Below the pieces are notes generated by a model. That model saw nothing but the letters and a program-made list of their open reading frames with translations. It was not told the DNA's origin and made no database searches. A stretch of 26,502 bases of DNA. Origin: UBA4823 sp034436035 (GTDB lineage Bacteria; Chloroflexota; Anaerolineae; Anaerolineales; UBA4823). Made by a program: the position numbers and the translations under genes. Position 1 is the first letter of the stretch. The number at the start of each line of letters is the position of its first letter. Positions 6,392 to 13,988 of this stretch are shown in pieces. The stretch covers positions 1 to 26,502 of the forward strand of contig DAOTVW010000001.1 in the NCBI GenBank assembly GCA_034436035.1, in the 5' to 3' direction.

Positions 6392-7812
6392 AAGCCCGTT
6401 CCTTACGAAGCCAGTTAATCCTCAGCCATATCCTACCATCGTTGATTATTTTACCGATCACTGCTCTAGCGTTATTTTATGTGCTGGAGAAGCAAGTGTT
6501 GATACCACAGCTTGCTCAAAATATGATTGGTGATGCGCGATTATTGGCAGAAATCAACCGCGCTGAATATGAATTATGGGGGAACCCCATCTTTTTTGAA
6601 GATTTACTGAATCGAGTAGAAATTGACCCATCTCTGCGGATTATGTTTCTTGATCCAAGAGGCACCCTCTTATATTCCAGTGTAGCTAGTGATGCGCCAT
6701 GGAAAGGTTTGACTTTGAATATGGGTGGTGTTTCGATGGCACAAAGCGGAAAAGAGGCAGTGCTAACCAATTACTCTCCCTGGCGGGTCAATGATGTATT
6801 AATTGACGTGTTTGAGCCGATTTTATCCCCCAGTGGTAGCGTGGTGGGGATAGTACGAGTGACCTATAAAATAGCTTCCATCTCCGATTTAGTCTTTCAA
6901 ACTCGCAGCTGGATTGTGGTTGTCTTGCTCATCAGCACCATAATAGGAGGAGGGCTGGGTTCTTATCTGGCAATCCGCATTAGCCGTCCTTTGCAAAGAG
7001 TCACGCAAGCGATCTATGATTTAGCGCAAGGAAATCGTCATGAACCACTTGAACCGCAAGGCGCGATGGAAATACGCCAATTGGCGGATGCGGTGAATTA
7101 TTTGGTGGAACAATTGCGCGGATTAGAGGTCGCTCGACGGCATCTGCTGGCTAATCTCGTGCATGAATTAGGGCGTCCATTGGGCGCTATTCGTTCGGCA
7201 ATTCATGCTTTAATGCGCGGCGCTGCCCATGATGAGCTGTTGTTACAAGAACTGGGCCAGGGGATGGACGAGGAAGCGCTGCGGATGCAAAAAGTCTTGG
7301 ACGATTTAGCCCGTTTCCATGATCAAATCATTGGCAATCTCGAATTGACCTATGAAAATTTGGATTTAAGCACCTGGTTGCGGATTGTCTTGCGTCCCTG
7401 GGAAGAAGCTGCAAACGAAAAGAAGCTGCAATGGCTGTTAAAAATTCCCGAAACCCTTCCCTCAATCCGGGCTGATTCGTTACGTTTAGCACAAGCGATT
7501 GGAAATTTAGCCGATAATGCCATTAAATACACCCCTAGTGGAGGGCGAATTGAAATTGAGGCAGCTGCTGAAGGGGAAAATGTATTAATACGCATAAAGG
7601 ATAATGGCAGCGGTATCACCTTAGAGGATCAAGCCAGGATATATGAGCCTTTTTACCGTGGTGAGCAAGGGTCGCGGATGAAACAGGGGATGGGATTAGG
7701 ATTGAGCATTGCACGGCAAATAGTTGAGGCTCATGGCGGGAGGCTGGAATTAGATAGTGAAGTCGGGGTGGGAAGTGAATTTCGGATTATTTTACCAGTT
7801 CACACACCTTGA
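6388..7812 (+). CDS. Membrane sensor histidine kinase (system 1)
   Basis: Partner of the upstream response regulator, 474 residues from the GTG at 6388, which overlaps the regulator's stop in a GTGA and follows AGGAG at about eight bases. Order of parts: membrane helix at about 11-34, an extracytoplasmic sensing region at about 40-170 (PAS-like or 'double Cache'-like, not assigned), membrane helix at about 173-197, a HAMP linker to about 245, a HisKA dimerisation helix with phosphoacceptor His259 in NLVHELGRPLG, and an ATPase domain with N-box NLADNAIKYTP, DNGSGI and GMGLGLSIA. The H-box reads HELGRPL rather than the common HELRTPL. The earlier in-frame start at 6244 lies inside the regulator gene and is not used. 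The signal sensed is unknown; envelope stress would fit the adjacent htrA. Confidence 0.93.
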   Translation: MKARSLRSQLILSHILPSLIILPITALALFYVLEKQVLIPQLAQNMIGDARLLAEINRAEYELWGNPIFFEDLLNRVEIDPSLRIMFLDPRGTLLYSSVASDAPWKGLTLNMGGVSMAQSGKEAVLTNYSPWRVNDVLIDVFEPILSPSGSVVGIVRVTYKIASISDLVFQTRSWIVVVLLISTIIGGGLGSYLAIRISRPLQRVTQAIYDLAQGNRHEPLEPQGAMEIRQLADAVNYLVEQLRGLEVARRHLLANLVHELGRPLGAIRSAIHALMRGAAHDELLLQELGQGMDEEALRMQKVLDDLARFHDQIIGNLELTYENLDLSTWLRIVLRPWEEAANEKKLQWLLKIPETLPSIRADSLRLAQAIGNLADNAIKYTPSGGRIEIEAAAEGENVLIRIKDNGSGITLEDQARIYEPFYRGEQGSRMKQGMGLGLSIARQIVEAHGGRLELDSEVGVGSEFRIILPVHTP

Positions 7813-7920
7813 TTATATAGCTATATATAAAACGATTGGTAACTATTCAGCTATTATTTAAAGATTGTTATGGGAAACAATTGTCCTGGCGAGTCTGTGA
7901 AGCTAACTCTCGATCGGTAC

Positions 7921-8004
7921 CTGTCATGGCTAGCAAAGCGAAGCCATCTCGCTGCCGGATTGGAGAATGCTTCGGTCGCAAAGAACGCTCTCTCGCAGTG
8001 ACGG
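7921..8004. repeat. Degenerate GTCATTGCGAGC-type interspersed palindromic repeat
   Basis: The left arm (7922-7950) reads GTCATGGCTAGCAAAGCGAA followed by GCCATCTC. The right arm (7963-8004) holds GAGAATGCTTCGG and ends in CTCGCAGTGACGG. The arms are imperfect inverted copies of each other. This is the architecture of the noncoding repeat family with consensus GTCATTGCGAGCGAAGCGAA followed by GCAATCTC, which I recall from many bacterial intergenic regions. No second copy is seen in the window. It may be a REP-like or MITE-like relic. Confidence 0.7.
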
Positions 8005-8128
8005 CTGTGCTGAGTAATTACAGCGATTGTTATCCAGGCATAATGAAATCAATTTGAGCAATCCAATTTATTAAACTGATGGGGGGTAATCCTATAGGAC
8101 ATTCTTACTGATTAATTTAAAACCTTCT

Positions 8129-8161
8129 CCTTAAACTAACCTTAAGGTTGTCTTACATCCA
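8129..8161 (+). promoter_or_regulatory. Three 11-bp tandem repeats, probable OmpR/PhoB-type binding site
   Basis: Consecutive 11-base units begin CCTTAA (8129), CCTTAA (8140) and TCTTAC (8151), and share YCTTAM at the same phase. An 11-bp spacing places half-sites on one face of the helix and is the usual layout for PhoB/OmpR-type regulators. The second unit also sits in a perfect palindrome, AACCTTAAGGTT at 8138-8149. The site is 56 bases before the htrA-type start. Possible -10 boxes are CATAAG at 8163 and GATAAA at 8177, both weak, as expected of an activated promoter. Confidence 0.5.
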
Positions 8162-8216
8162 ACATAAGGACATAGCGATAAATATTCGGTATCCTATGCA
8201 GCGTAAGGAGGTAGTG

Positions 8217-9863
8217 ATGAAAACACAAATTAAATTAATTTCACTCGTGACAATTCTTGTTTTGTTGAGCACAGGGTGTTCGACCTTAAATGCTTTAACA
8301 CCGAATAGCGCAGCAGCAGCGGCAAAACCGCAACAAAGCTCACCAACTTCAGTGCCTATGGCGTTGCCAGCCAATATCCCGCAAAACGGGGTCATCGCTG
8401 CGTATGAAGGAACACTGGAAGAAATTTATCAGCGGGTTAATCCATCGGTAGTCAATATACGTGTTGTGCAAAAAAATACTTCAACAGATACCAGTGGTGG
8501 AAATTTACCCCAATTGCCGTTCTTCAACTTTCCCAATCAACCACAGCAACCCAATACTCCCCAATATAGCGAAGGCCTTGGATCGGGGTTTGTGTGGGAT
8601 ACTGAAGGGCATATCGTCACCAATAACCACGTGGTGGATGGCGCTGATAAAATCCAGGTCACTTTTTCGGATGGCACTGTTCTGCCAGCGAAATTGGTAG
8701 GCGCTGACTCGTATAGTGATTTAGCGGTTATTCAGGTAGACCCAAAGTCAGTGCAATTGCAGCCAATTGAGGCAGTTGACTCAAATAGTGTAAAAGTGGG
8801 TCAATTAGCCATTGCTATCGGGAACCCATTTGGTTTATCGGGTACGATGACAGTGGGAGTAGTGAGCGCGTTAGGACGCACCATCCCGGCTGGTGATGTA
8901 TCCAATGCGCAGGGACCAGTGTATTCTATCCCCGATATTATCCAAACCGATGCGCCGATTAATCCTGGTAATTCTGGTGGTGTATTACTCAACGACCAGG
9001 GTCAACTTATCGGTGTGACTGCTGCCATTGAGTCGACGGTGGGCGCGAATGCTGGAATTGGATTTGCTATTCCTTCTGCGATTGTGCAACGTGTTGTTCC
9101 TGCCTTAATCAAAACCGGATCTTATCAGCATCCATTCCTGGGGATTAGCGGTACAACTTTAACCCTCGATATGGCAAAAGCAATGAATTTACCCGAGAAT
9201 ACCCATGGCGCTTTGGTTGTAGAGGTTATTCCAAATGGTCCTGCGGATAAGGCTGGCGTAAAAGGCAGTGATCGTCAGGTAACCATTGACGGACAGGATG
9301 TACGGGTTGGCGGTGATGTGATTATCAAAATTGATGACACGGTTGTTCATACGATGGATGATGTGATTGCCTATTTGAGCGATCATACTGAAGTCGGGCA
9401 GACAGTGAAACTTACTGTGTTACGTGATGGCAAAGAAAAGGTTTTGAATGTCAAACTTGAAGCTCGACCTAACACCCAAAACGCGCAATCAAATGTTCTT
9501 CCTAATCAGGGAGTATGGATGGGGATCAGTGCAGTACCATTGAACGCGGAGATAGATAAAGCGCTCAACCTCCCTGAAAATACGCGTGGGCTGCTGATTC
9601 AGCAGGTTGAAAGCGGTAGCCCGGCAGACCAAGCTGGTTTGAGAGGTGGTTATAAACCACTGGATATCAATGGAGAACAAATTTTACTTGGCGGAGATAT
9701 CCTTATAAAAGTAGATGGAACAGAAATTAACACTGTTGCTCAGCTTCAGCATTGGCTAGCTGATAAGAAGGCTGGTGACCAAATAACACTTACTATTCTT
9801 CGAGATGGAAAAGAGCAGGAAGTGACTCTGACATTAGCTGAAAAACCAGCCCAAAATCCATAA
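8217..9863 (+). CDS. HtrA/DegP-type serine protease, lipoprotein with two PDZ domains
   Basis: A 548-residue envelope protease that cuts misfolded exported proteins. Residues 1-20 are a lipoprotein signal peptide ending in LSTGC with lipid anchor Cys21, followed by an Ala/Ser/Pro linker. The trypsin-like domain has catalytic His138 (TNNHVVDG), Asp168 (YSDLAVI) and Ser253 (NPGNSGGVL). A Pro/Gln/Asn-rich insert (about 97-117) lies in the LA-loop position. Two PDZ domains follow, from about 325 (HPFLGISG) and 440 (VWMGISAVP), each with an LPENT(H/R)G segment and a GGDVI/GGDIL core. The ATG at 8217 follows a perfect AAGGAGGT; the 23 extra residues of the longer frame are noncoding and overlap the repeats. 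Membrane anchoring by lipid rather than by a helix is less usual for DegS/HtrA types. The neighbouring two-component system is the likely regulator, as in the Cpx-DegP pairing. Confidence 0.95.
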   Translation: MKTQIKLISLVTILVLLSTGCSTLNALTPNSAAAAAKPQQSSPTSVPMALPANIPQNGVIAAYEGTLEEIYQRVNPSVVNIRVVQKNTSTDTSGGNLPQLPFFNFPNQPQQPNTPQYSEGLGSGFVWDTEGHIVTNNHVVDGADKIQVTFSDGTVLPAKLVGADSYSDLAVIQVDPKSVQLQPIEAVDSNSVKVGQLAIAIGNPFGLSGTMTVGVVSALGRTIPAGDVSNAQGPVYSIPDIIQTDAPINPGNSGGVLLNDQGQLIGVTAAIESTVGANAGIGFAIPSAIVQRVVPALIKTGSYQHPFLGISGTTLTLDMAKAMNLPENTHGALVVEVIPNGPADKAGVKGSDRQVTIDGQDVRVGGDVIIKIDDTVVHTMDDVIAYLSDHTEVGQTVKLTVLRDGKEKVLNVKLEARPNTQNAQSNVLPNQGVWMGISAVPLNAEIDKALNLPENTRGLLIQQVESGSPADQAGLRGGYKPLDINGEQILLGGDILIKVDGTEINTVAQLQHWLADKKAGDQITLTILRDGKEQEVTLTLAEKPAQNP

Positions 9864-9935
9864 GTGAGGAGGAGCATATTGGCGAGAGATAACTATTGAA
9901 ATAATAGACATCAATTCAGCTACGCGTCGAATAAA

Positions 9936-9965
9936 GAGGAGTTTGGAGCCTGTGCCAAACTCCTC
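9936..9965 (+). other. Perfect 11-bp hairpin without T-tract
   Basis: GAGGAGTTTGG at 9936-9946 pairs perfectly with CCAAACTCCTC at 9955-9965 across an eight-base loop. No run of T follows, so it is not a standard intrinsic terminator. It may terminate htrA transcripts without a U-tract, protect their 3' ends, or be a relic of a mobile inverted repeat. Confidence 0.5.
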
Positions 9966-10055
9966 CACCCTGTCTAACATAATAAAAACTTTTAGGGATA
10001 TGTGATTGGTAGGGAGAATAAATTTCATACAAATGATTTTAAAAGGAGAATGGAT

Positions 10056-10259
10056 ATGGACATCGGGCCAACTGAATTATTGATTATTTTGTTTATTGTC
10101 CTATTGATTTTCGGACCAGGGCGATTATCTAAAGTAGGAGGTGAACTTGGCAAAGCGATTCGATCATTTCGCGAAGGTTTTACCGCTCTTGATGAGGGAG
10201 AAAAATCTCATCGAAACGAAGAAGATCCTGATCAGCAAAACACCAATAGTCAAAACTGA
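10056..10259 (+). CDS. tatA: Twin-arginine translocase subunit TatA/TatE
   Basis: A 67-residue protein with the Tat pore-subunit layout: a short outer N-terminus, one membrane helix (ELLIILFIVLLIF, about 6-18), the FGPGRLSKVGGELGKAI hinge and amphipathic helix with the conserved Phe-Gly before the hinge proline-glycine, then an acidic/polar tail rich in Glu, Asp, Asn and Gln. It forms the channel for folded proteins. GGAG at 10045-10048 is seven bases before the ATG at 10056, which gives the classic MDIGPTELL start; the ATG at 10050 is too close and the frame's first ATG at 10002 has no ribosome site. TatC is not in the window, so this is a lone tatA. It ends 54 bases before the deacetylase gene, which has its own promoter. 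Confidence 0.95.
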   Translation: MDIGPTELLIILFIVLLIFGPGRLSKVGGELGKAIRSFREGFTALDEGEKSHRNEEDPDQQNTNSQN

Positions 10260-10270
10260 AACGAATAGCT

Positions 10271-10279
10271 TGGTATAAT
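10271..10279 (+). promoter_or_regulatory. Extended -10 promoter for the PIG-L deacetylase gene
   Basis: TGGTATAAT matches an extended -10 (TGnTATAAT) exactly. No clear -35 box lies 17 bases upstream, which is normal for extended -10 promoters. Transcription would start near 10286, giving a leader of roughly 30-40 bases containing AAGG at 10301. Confidence 0.65.
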
Positions 10280-10313
10280 CCAGTAACTCTGAAACACAGT
10301 AAGGTAGTTTGGT

Positions 10314-11771
10314 TTGGAATCAATGGCGAACAGGAGTGAAAGACGACACTTACTCATCCCAATTGTTCTCTTTGTAGTTACGATTGCAGGTTTGTTTTCC
10401 TCGGTGGCTTATAATAAGCGCAGTCGTATTCCTGTTTCATTAGATTTACAACCGATATCTTTGCAAAATTACCAAAATATCATGGTCTTTGCGCCTCATT
10501 GTGATGATGAGACGTTAGGAGCAGGCGGTTTGATCCAAATGGCACTGCGCGAGAACAAAAATATTATCGTGGTGATGGAAACCAATGGGGATGGATACTT
10601 GTTCGCCACAATGGAAGAGTTTCACCATATTTATCCCCACCCGCAAGATTTTATCAATATGGGTAGCATCCGCCAGCAAGAGACTTTACGCGCGTTGCAA
10701 ACATTGGGTTTATCAGCGGATCATGTCATTTTCTTAGGATATCCGGATAGGGGGACACCAGCGCTTTGGTTAAACAACTGGTCGGAGGACCATCCATTTA
10801 CATCTCCCTATACCCGCACTGATCGTAGCCCTTATCCCATGACATTTGATCCGCAGGCGGTCTATGCAGGGCAAGATTTATTAGGGGATATTCGGACTAT
10901 ATTGGAAACCCATCGCCCAGACCTTATTATTTTCCCTAATCCCTCTGATGTGCATCCCGACCATTGGGGACTGAGTGCATTTGTACGCTTAGCGGTTTAC
11001 CTCATGCAGCAAGCGCATCCAGACTACCAGCCGGCATTATTTGGATACCTTGTGCACCGCCCTGATTATCCTTTCCCAAGGGGTTATTATCCGCAAGACC
11101 CCTTATTGCCGCCTATTAAACTTTGGAGTATTGATGTGGATTGGTGGAAAATTGATTTACCATCAGAAGATATCGCTAATAAAGAAAAGGCGATTTTTCA
11201 ATATCGAAGCCAGTTGACTTTTTTACGCACCTTGCTGGTTAGTTTTGTGCGCACGAATGAGCTTTTCAATCAACCGGAACCGGTGGTATTATCCAATATC
11301 AAAGCTGGTGAACCCACTCAACCAGAAACATGGACCGCAGAAGATGACAGCCTCATCCCTCCCATACAGGAAGACCCGGTGAATGATTTTGTCACCCGGC
11401 AATTGATCCCAGCAACGGATCTGGTTGGCTTATATGCAGCCCGCAGCCAGGATAATTACTTATGGACTTGCGCTGCCTTACGTGGGGTTACTAACCCGAT
11501 GTTTACCTATAGCATCAAAGTGCTGGCGGTAGATGGAAAAGGCGTGCAACATCATTACTCTCGCAGTAAAAATATCACGCCTGGGATGTCCATTCTGCGC
11601 ATCAGTGGGAAGTATGCCTGCGATAAAATTGACCTAGCCGACCTGGGTAATCCCTGGTTGGTGTTTATGAGTGCTGATGTCAATAATGGTGCTACACCAC
11701 CCCCAATTGGACCGTTAGATCAGACAGCCTGGCAAGCCATTTATATTAATCCCCTTTCTCAAGTGCATTGA
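10314..11771 (+). CDS. Membrane-anchored PIG-L/LmbE-family deacetylase
   Basis: A zinc-dependent N-acetylglucosaminyl deacetylase-like protein, 485 residues from a TTG. A single N-terminal membrane helix (about 13-33) suggests anchoring with the enzyme outside the cytoplasm. The catalytic motif PHCDDETLG is at 61-69 (family form PHPDDE) and the second metal motif HPDH is at 214-217. The C-terminal 170 residues look like an extra domain with no motif I can name. The TTG at 10314 lies nine bases after AAGG and is favoured on spacing; the ATG at 10323, 18 bases away, would remove only three residues. Family members remove acetyl groups from sugars or small-molecule conjugates. Cotranscribed with a GNAT acetyltransferase 13 bases on, so an acetylation/deacetylation theme is possible but not shown. 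Confidence 0.9.
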   Translation: MESMANRSERRHLLIPIVLFVVTIAGLFSSVAYNKRSRIPVSLDLQPISLQNYQNIMVFAPHCDDETLGAGGLIQMALRENKNIIVVMETNGDGYLFATMEEFHHIYPHPQDFINMGSIRQQETLRALQTLGLSADHVIFLGYPDRGTPALWLNNWSEDHPFTSPYTRTDRSPYPMTFDPQAVYAGQDLLGDIRTILETHRPDLIIFPNPSDVHPDHWGLSAFVRLAVYLMQQAHPDYQPALFGYLVHRPDYPFPRGYYPQDPLLPPIKLWSIDVDWWKIDLPSEDIANKEKAIFQYRSQLTFLRTLLVSFVRTNELFNQPEPVVLSNIKAGEPTQPETWTAEDDSLIPPIQEDPVNDFVTRQLIPATDLVGLYAARSQDNYLWTCAALRGVTNPMFTYSIKVLAVDGKGVQHHYSRSKNITPGMSILRISGKYACDKIDLADLGNPWLVFMSADVNNGATPPPIGPLDQTAWQAIYINPLSQVH

Positions 11772-11784
11772 TCTTTCCTTTTTC

Positions 11785-12444
11785 ATGACTATCATCCGAC
11801 CCTATCAACCTGTTGATCGTCAGCGCGTTTTTGAGATTGCAGCTGATACAGCTTTTTTTGGCGATAAGGTCGAGAATTTTATGGAAGATCGTTCATTGTT
11901 CTGCGATGCATTTTGTGCCTTTTACACCGATTATGAACCACATCATGCATGGGTGGCAGAGGAAAATGGCACGGTAGTTGGGTATTTATTGGGTTGTGTT
12001 GACACGCATCAGCAATCTAAAGTAATTCAAAAATACATATTGCCAAGTCTGATTCATAAATTTTTATTGGGTGGATATAAAATTGGTCGCTTAACCCTTC
12101 ATTATGGTTATGGGCTTCTATTGGCGAGAATACGCCATCAAAGTGTGCATGCTGATGTCGTACTTTATCCAGCTCATTTTCATTTAAACATTGCTCAAGA
12201 AAATCGAAGAGGTGGATTAGGCAGAGGTTTACTGGAAGTTTTTCTGAGACAAATTATCCAGGAAGGAGTAACTGGTGTCCATCTGAAAACGACATCCGAA
12301 AATAAAGCTGCCTGTGCATTGTATGAAAAATTAAATTTTCAAATCATTGACAGAAAAATCACATCCACATGGAGGTATTGGTTAAACCGTGATATTGAGA
12401 ACCGCTGTTATGGGTTAATATTAAACTCATCCTCGGCGATTTAA
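11785..12444 (+). CDS. GNAT-family N-acetyltransferase
   Basis: A 219-residue single-domain acetyltransferase that would move an acetyl group from acetyl-CoA to an amine. The N-terminus TIIRPYQPVDRQRVFEIA is the usual first strand and helix of the fold. The acetyl-CoA pyrophosphate loop is NRRGGLGRGLLEVFL at about 141-155 (family form Q/RxxGxG/A), and NKAACALYEKLNFQ is the typical motif B. The middle section is longer than in small GNATs and contains a Tyr/Leu/His-rich run. It begins 13 bases after the deacetylase stop with no Shine-Dalgarno site, so translation probably relies on coupling to the upstream gene. The acceptor substrate is unknown. Confidence 0.88.
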   Translation: MTIIRPYQPVDRQRVFEIAADTAFFGDKVENFMEDRSLFCDAFCAFYTDYEPHHAWVAEENGTVVGYLLGCVDTHQQSKVIQKYILPSLIHKFLLGGYKIGRLTLHYGYGLLLARIRHQSVHADVVLYPAHFHLNIAQENRRGGLGRGLLEVFLRQIIQEGVTGVHLKTTSENKAACALYEKLNFQIIDRKITSTWRYWLNRDIENRCYGLILNSSSAI

Positions 12445-12451
12445 TATCGGT

Positions 12452-12457
12452 TATAAT
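12452..12457 (+). promoter_or_regulatory. -10 box (TATAAT) of the riboswitch transcript
   Basis: A consensus TATAAT eight bases after the GNAT stop codon and about 14 bases before the first conserved riboswitch bases; transcription would start near 12464. The -35 region is not recognisable. Confidence 0.6.
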
Positions 12458-12463
12458 ACAAGC

Positions 12464-12587
12464 ACCCGGTTGGGGAGTAGCTTCCTGATAACAGGACAGT
12501 CTGTCGTCAGCACAGAGATTTTCTCTCGGCAGGCTGTACGCACGCATGCGATAAGCAAGACCACCGCAGAAAAAGTGGTGGTTTTTG
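12464..12587 (+). ncRNA. yybP-ykoY manganese riboswitch with expression platform
   Basis: The conserved blocks of the yybP-ykoY aptamer are present in order: GGGGAGTAGC at 12472-12481, GTCAGCACA near 12506-12514, the short stem-loop GAGATTTTCTC near 12515, TCGGCAGGC near 12526, GCGATAAGC near 12548, and the closing CAAGACC at 12556-12562. The last bases of the aptamer also form one arm of a terminator hairpin, so aptamer folding and termination are mutually exclusive. In characterised members Mn2+ stabilises the aptamer and turns on export or detoxification genes. The family match is from motif recognition, not a covariance model. Confidence 0.9.
12560..12586 (+). terminator. Riboswitch intrinsic terminator
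   Basis: An eight-pair stem, 12560-12567 (ACCACCGC) with 12575-12582 (GTGGTGGT), with one G-T pair and a seven-base A-rich loop, followed by a T-run at 12582-12586. It overlaps the 3' strand of the riboswitch aptamer and ends before the ribosome site at 12596. Confidence 0.88.
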
Positions 12588-12604
12588 TTCGTAAAGGAGC
12601 AGCT

Positions 12605-12721
12605 GTGAAAGCAGTGATTATTTTCTGGATAGTGGATGTCTTGCTTGCCATTTCTTATTTCTTGTTATATATCTGGCATAGCATCCATAACTTAATCAAA
12701 CGATTTCGGAGAGGGATTTAA
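12605..12721 (+). CDS. 38-residue single-span membrane protein under riboswitch control
   Basis: A GTG-started frame of 38 codons with a good Shine-Dalgarno GGAG (12596-12599) five bases upstream. The product is almost entirely one membrane helix: VIIFWIVDVLLAISYFLLYI, residues 4-23, then WHSIHNLIKRFRRGI, a strongly basic tail expected to stay in the cytoplasm. The helix has one acidic residue (Asp10), and His25 and His28 follow it. It lies directly after the riboswitch terminator and 26 bases before the MFS gene, so it should be made only when the switch is on. It could be a transporter accessory peptide, a leader that couples translation, or a non-functional frame. The longer frame from 12470 reads through the riboswitch and is not real. 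No known family recognised. Confidence 0.6.
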   Translation: MKAVIIFWIVDVLLAISYFLLYIWHSIHNLIKRFRRGI

Positions 12722-12747
12722 ACAAAAAAATTAAAAGGATGCTGATT

Positions 12748-13950
12748 ATGAATAAGACTTCAATCCAAAATAAATCTCGTAGTGAAGCAAAGAGCACAGC
12801 CTTGTCGTTAATCCTCATGATGGGATTGGTCAGTGCTTTAGGGGATATTGTTTATGAGTCGGCACGTAGCGTTAGCGGTCCTTATCTCGCATTGTTGGGC
12901 GCCAGTGCGGTTGTAGTTGGGTCGATTTCTGGTTTAGGAGAATTTCTCGGTTATGGTTTACGTTTAGTTTCGGGATATATTGCCGACCGCACGCGGGCTT
13001 ATTGGGTGGCAACATTCATTGGATACGGTTTGATTTTATGTATTCCATTATTAGCATTCGCGGGGCGTTGGGAAATTGCCGCGGGATTATTGATTCTGGA
13101 GCGAATTGGGAAAGCTATTCGCTCCCCTGCAAGGGATACCATTTTGTCTCATGCCGCGCATCAAATGGGACGTGGTTGGGGGTTTGCCATTCATGAATTT
13201 CTTGACCAATTAGGAGCGATTTTGGGGCCTCTCTTATTGTCGGCTGCTTTCCTCGTAAACGGCAATTACCGGGCCGGGTTTAATTGGCTTTGGCTACCAG
13301 CAATATTGGTGATGGTTTCCCTTACCGTTGCCAGGCTGCGAGTCCCTGCTCCAGAGAAGCTTGAGAAAAACGATGATCCCAATTCTCAAACAGAAAAGAA
13401 GGGATTTTCGAGGACATTTTGGATTTATGCTGTGTTCACCTTTTTTAGTGTAGCTGGTTTTGCTAGTTTTCAACTATTGTCTTTCCATTGGTTAAATAAA
13501 AACCTTGTTGCGCCAGGGGTGATACCGGTTTTGTATGCACTGGCAATGGGTGTAGATGCTGTAGCAGCGCTGGCGGTGGGAAAAATTTACGACCGTATTG
13601 GTTTGATTTCATTAGCAATTGTCCCATTGTTAACGATCATTGTTCCGTTTGTTGGTTTTTCTAGCCAATTGTGGCTGATCATATTGAGTGTTGTGGTCTG
13701 GGGCATTGTGATGGCTATTCATGAAACGATTATGCGCGCCGCCATTGCAGATATTGCCCAAATCAATAAACGCGGAACGGGTTATGGGATATTCAACACA
13801 TTATATGGCGCAGCCTGGTTTGTCGGTGGAAGTCTGATGGGGTGGTTATATCAAACGACATTTATTGCGCTACCATTACTGGTTTTGGCTTTTGAGGCAG
13901 TGGCATTTGGATTTTTTGTAATGCTTAGAAACGAAGTACGAGTAAACTAA
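12748..13950 (+). CDS. MFS transporter, candidate Mn2+-responsive exporter
   Basis: A 400-residue major facilitator protein with twelve predicted helices. The loop 2-3 motif is GYIADRTRAYW (77-86), and RSPARDTILSHAAHQMGRGW before helix 5 is typical of a drug/metabolite-type MFS subgroup. Acidic and histidine residues lie in membrane segments: Asp33 and Glu37 in helix 1, Glu65 in helix 2, an AIHE at 147-150 near helix 5, and a second AIHE at 323-326 in the matching part of the C-half. These could ligate a metal, but that is inference. AAGGA eight bases before the ATG at 12748 favours it over the ATG at 12739. Riboswitch control suggests a role in manganese export; known riboswitch targets are mostly MntP, TerC-like proteins and P-type ATPases, so an MFS would be less usual. 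Confidence 0.88.
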   Translation: MNKTSIQNKSRSEAKSTALSLILMMGLVSALGDIVYESARSVSGPYLALLGASAVVVGSISGLGEFLGYGLRLVSGYIADRTRAYWVATFIGYGLILCIPLLAFAGRWEIAAGLLILERIGKAIRSPARDTILSHAAHQMGRGWGFAIHEFLDQLGAILGPLLLSAAFLVNGNYRAGFNWLWLPAILVMVSLTVARLRVPAPEKLEKNDDPNSQTEKKGFSRTFWIYAVFTFFSVAGFASFQLLSFHWLNKNLVAPGVIPVLYALAMGVDAVAALAVGKIYDRIGLISLAIVPLLTIIVPFVGFSSQLWLIILSVVVWGIVMAIHETIMRAAIADIAQINKRGTGYGIFNTLYGAAWFVGGSLMGWLYQTTFIALPLLVLAFEAVAFGFFVMLRNEVRVN

Positions 13951-13988
13951 ATATTGGATGCCACCTTGGCAATTTGGAATAATCAAGG

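Larger units (their letters stand above)
7813..8216. other. 404-bp intergenic region with repeat and regulatory elements
   Basis: The longest gap in the window. It holds a perfect 14-bp palindrome TATATAGCTATATA at 7814-7827 just after the kinase stop, a short dyad ATTGTT/AACAAT at 7864-7881, a degenerate interspersed palindromic repeat at 7921-8004, and three 11-bp tandem units at 8129-8161 before the htrA-type gene. The open frame at 7836-8057 crosses the repeat and is not a gene. Confidence 0.7.

Noticed and set aside
7836..8057. 73-residue frame after the system 1 kinase
   Set aside because: Its central part is a translation of the palindromic repeat and it has no ribosome site.
9865..9900. 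Strong GAGGAGG followed by a 6-codon TTG frame after htrA
   Set aside because: Too short to be supported as a gene; it could be the remnant of a lost gene but nothing else shows this.
12470..12604. N-terminal extension of the 38-residue membrane protein
   Set aside because: It translates the riboswitch and terminator; the GTG at 12605 has its own ribosome site.
13959..13971. TGCCA-TGGCA mini-hairpin after the MFS gene as terminator
   Set aside because: Five pairs, a three-base loop and no proper T-run make it too weak to call.
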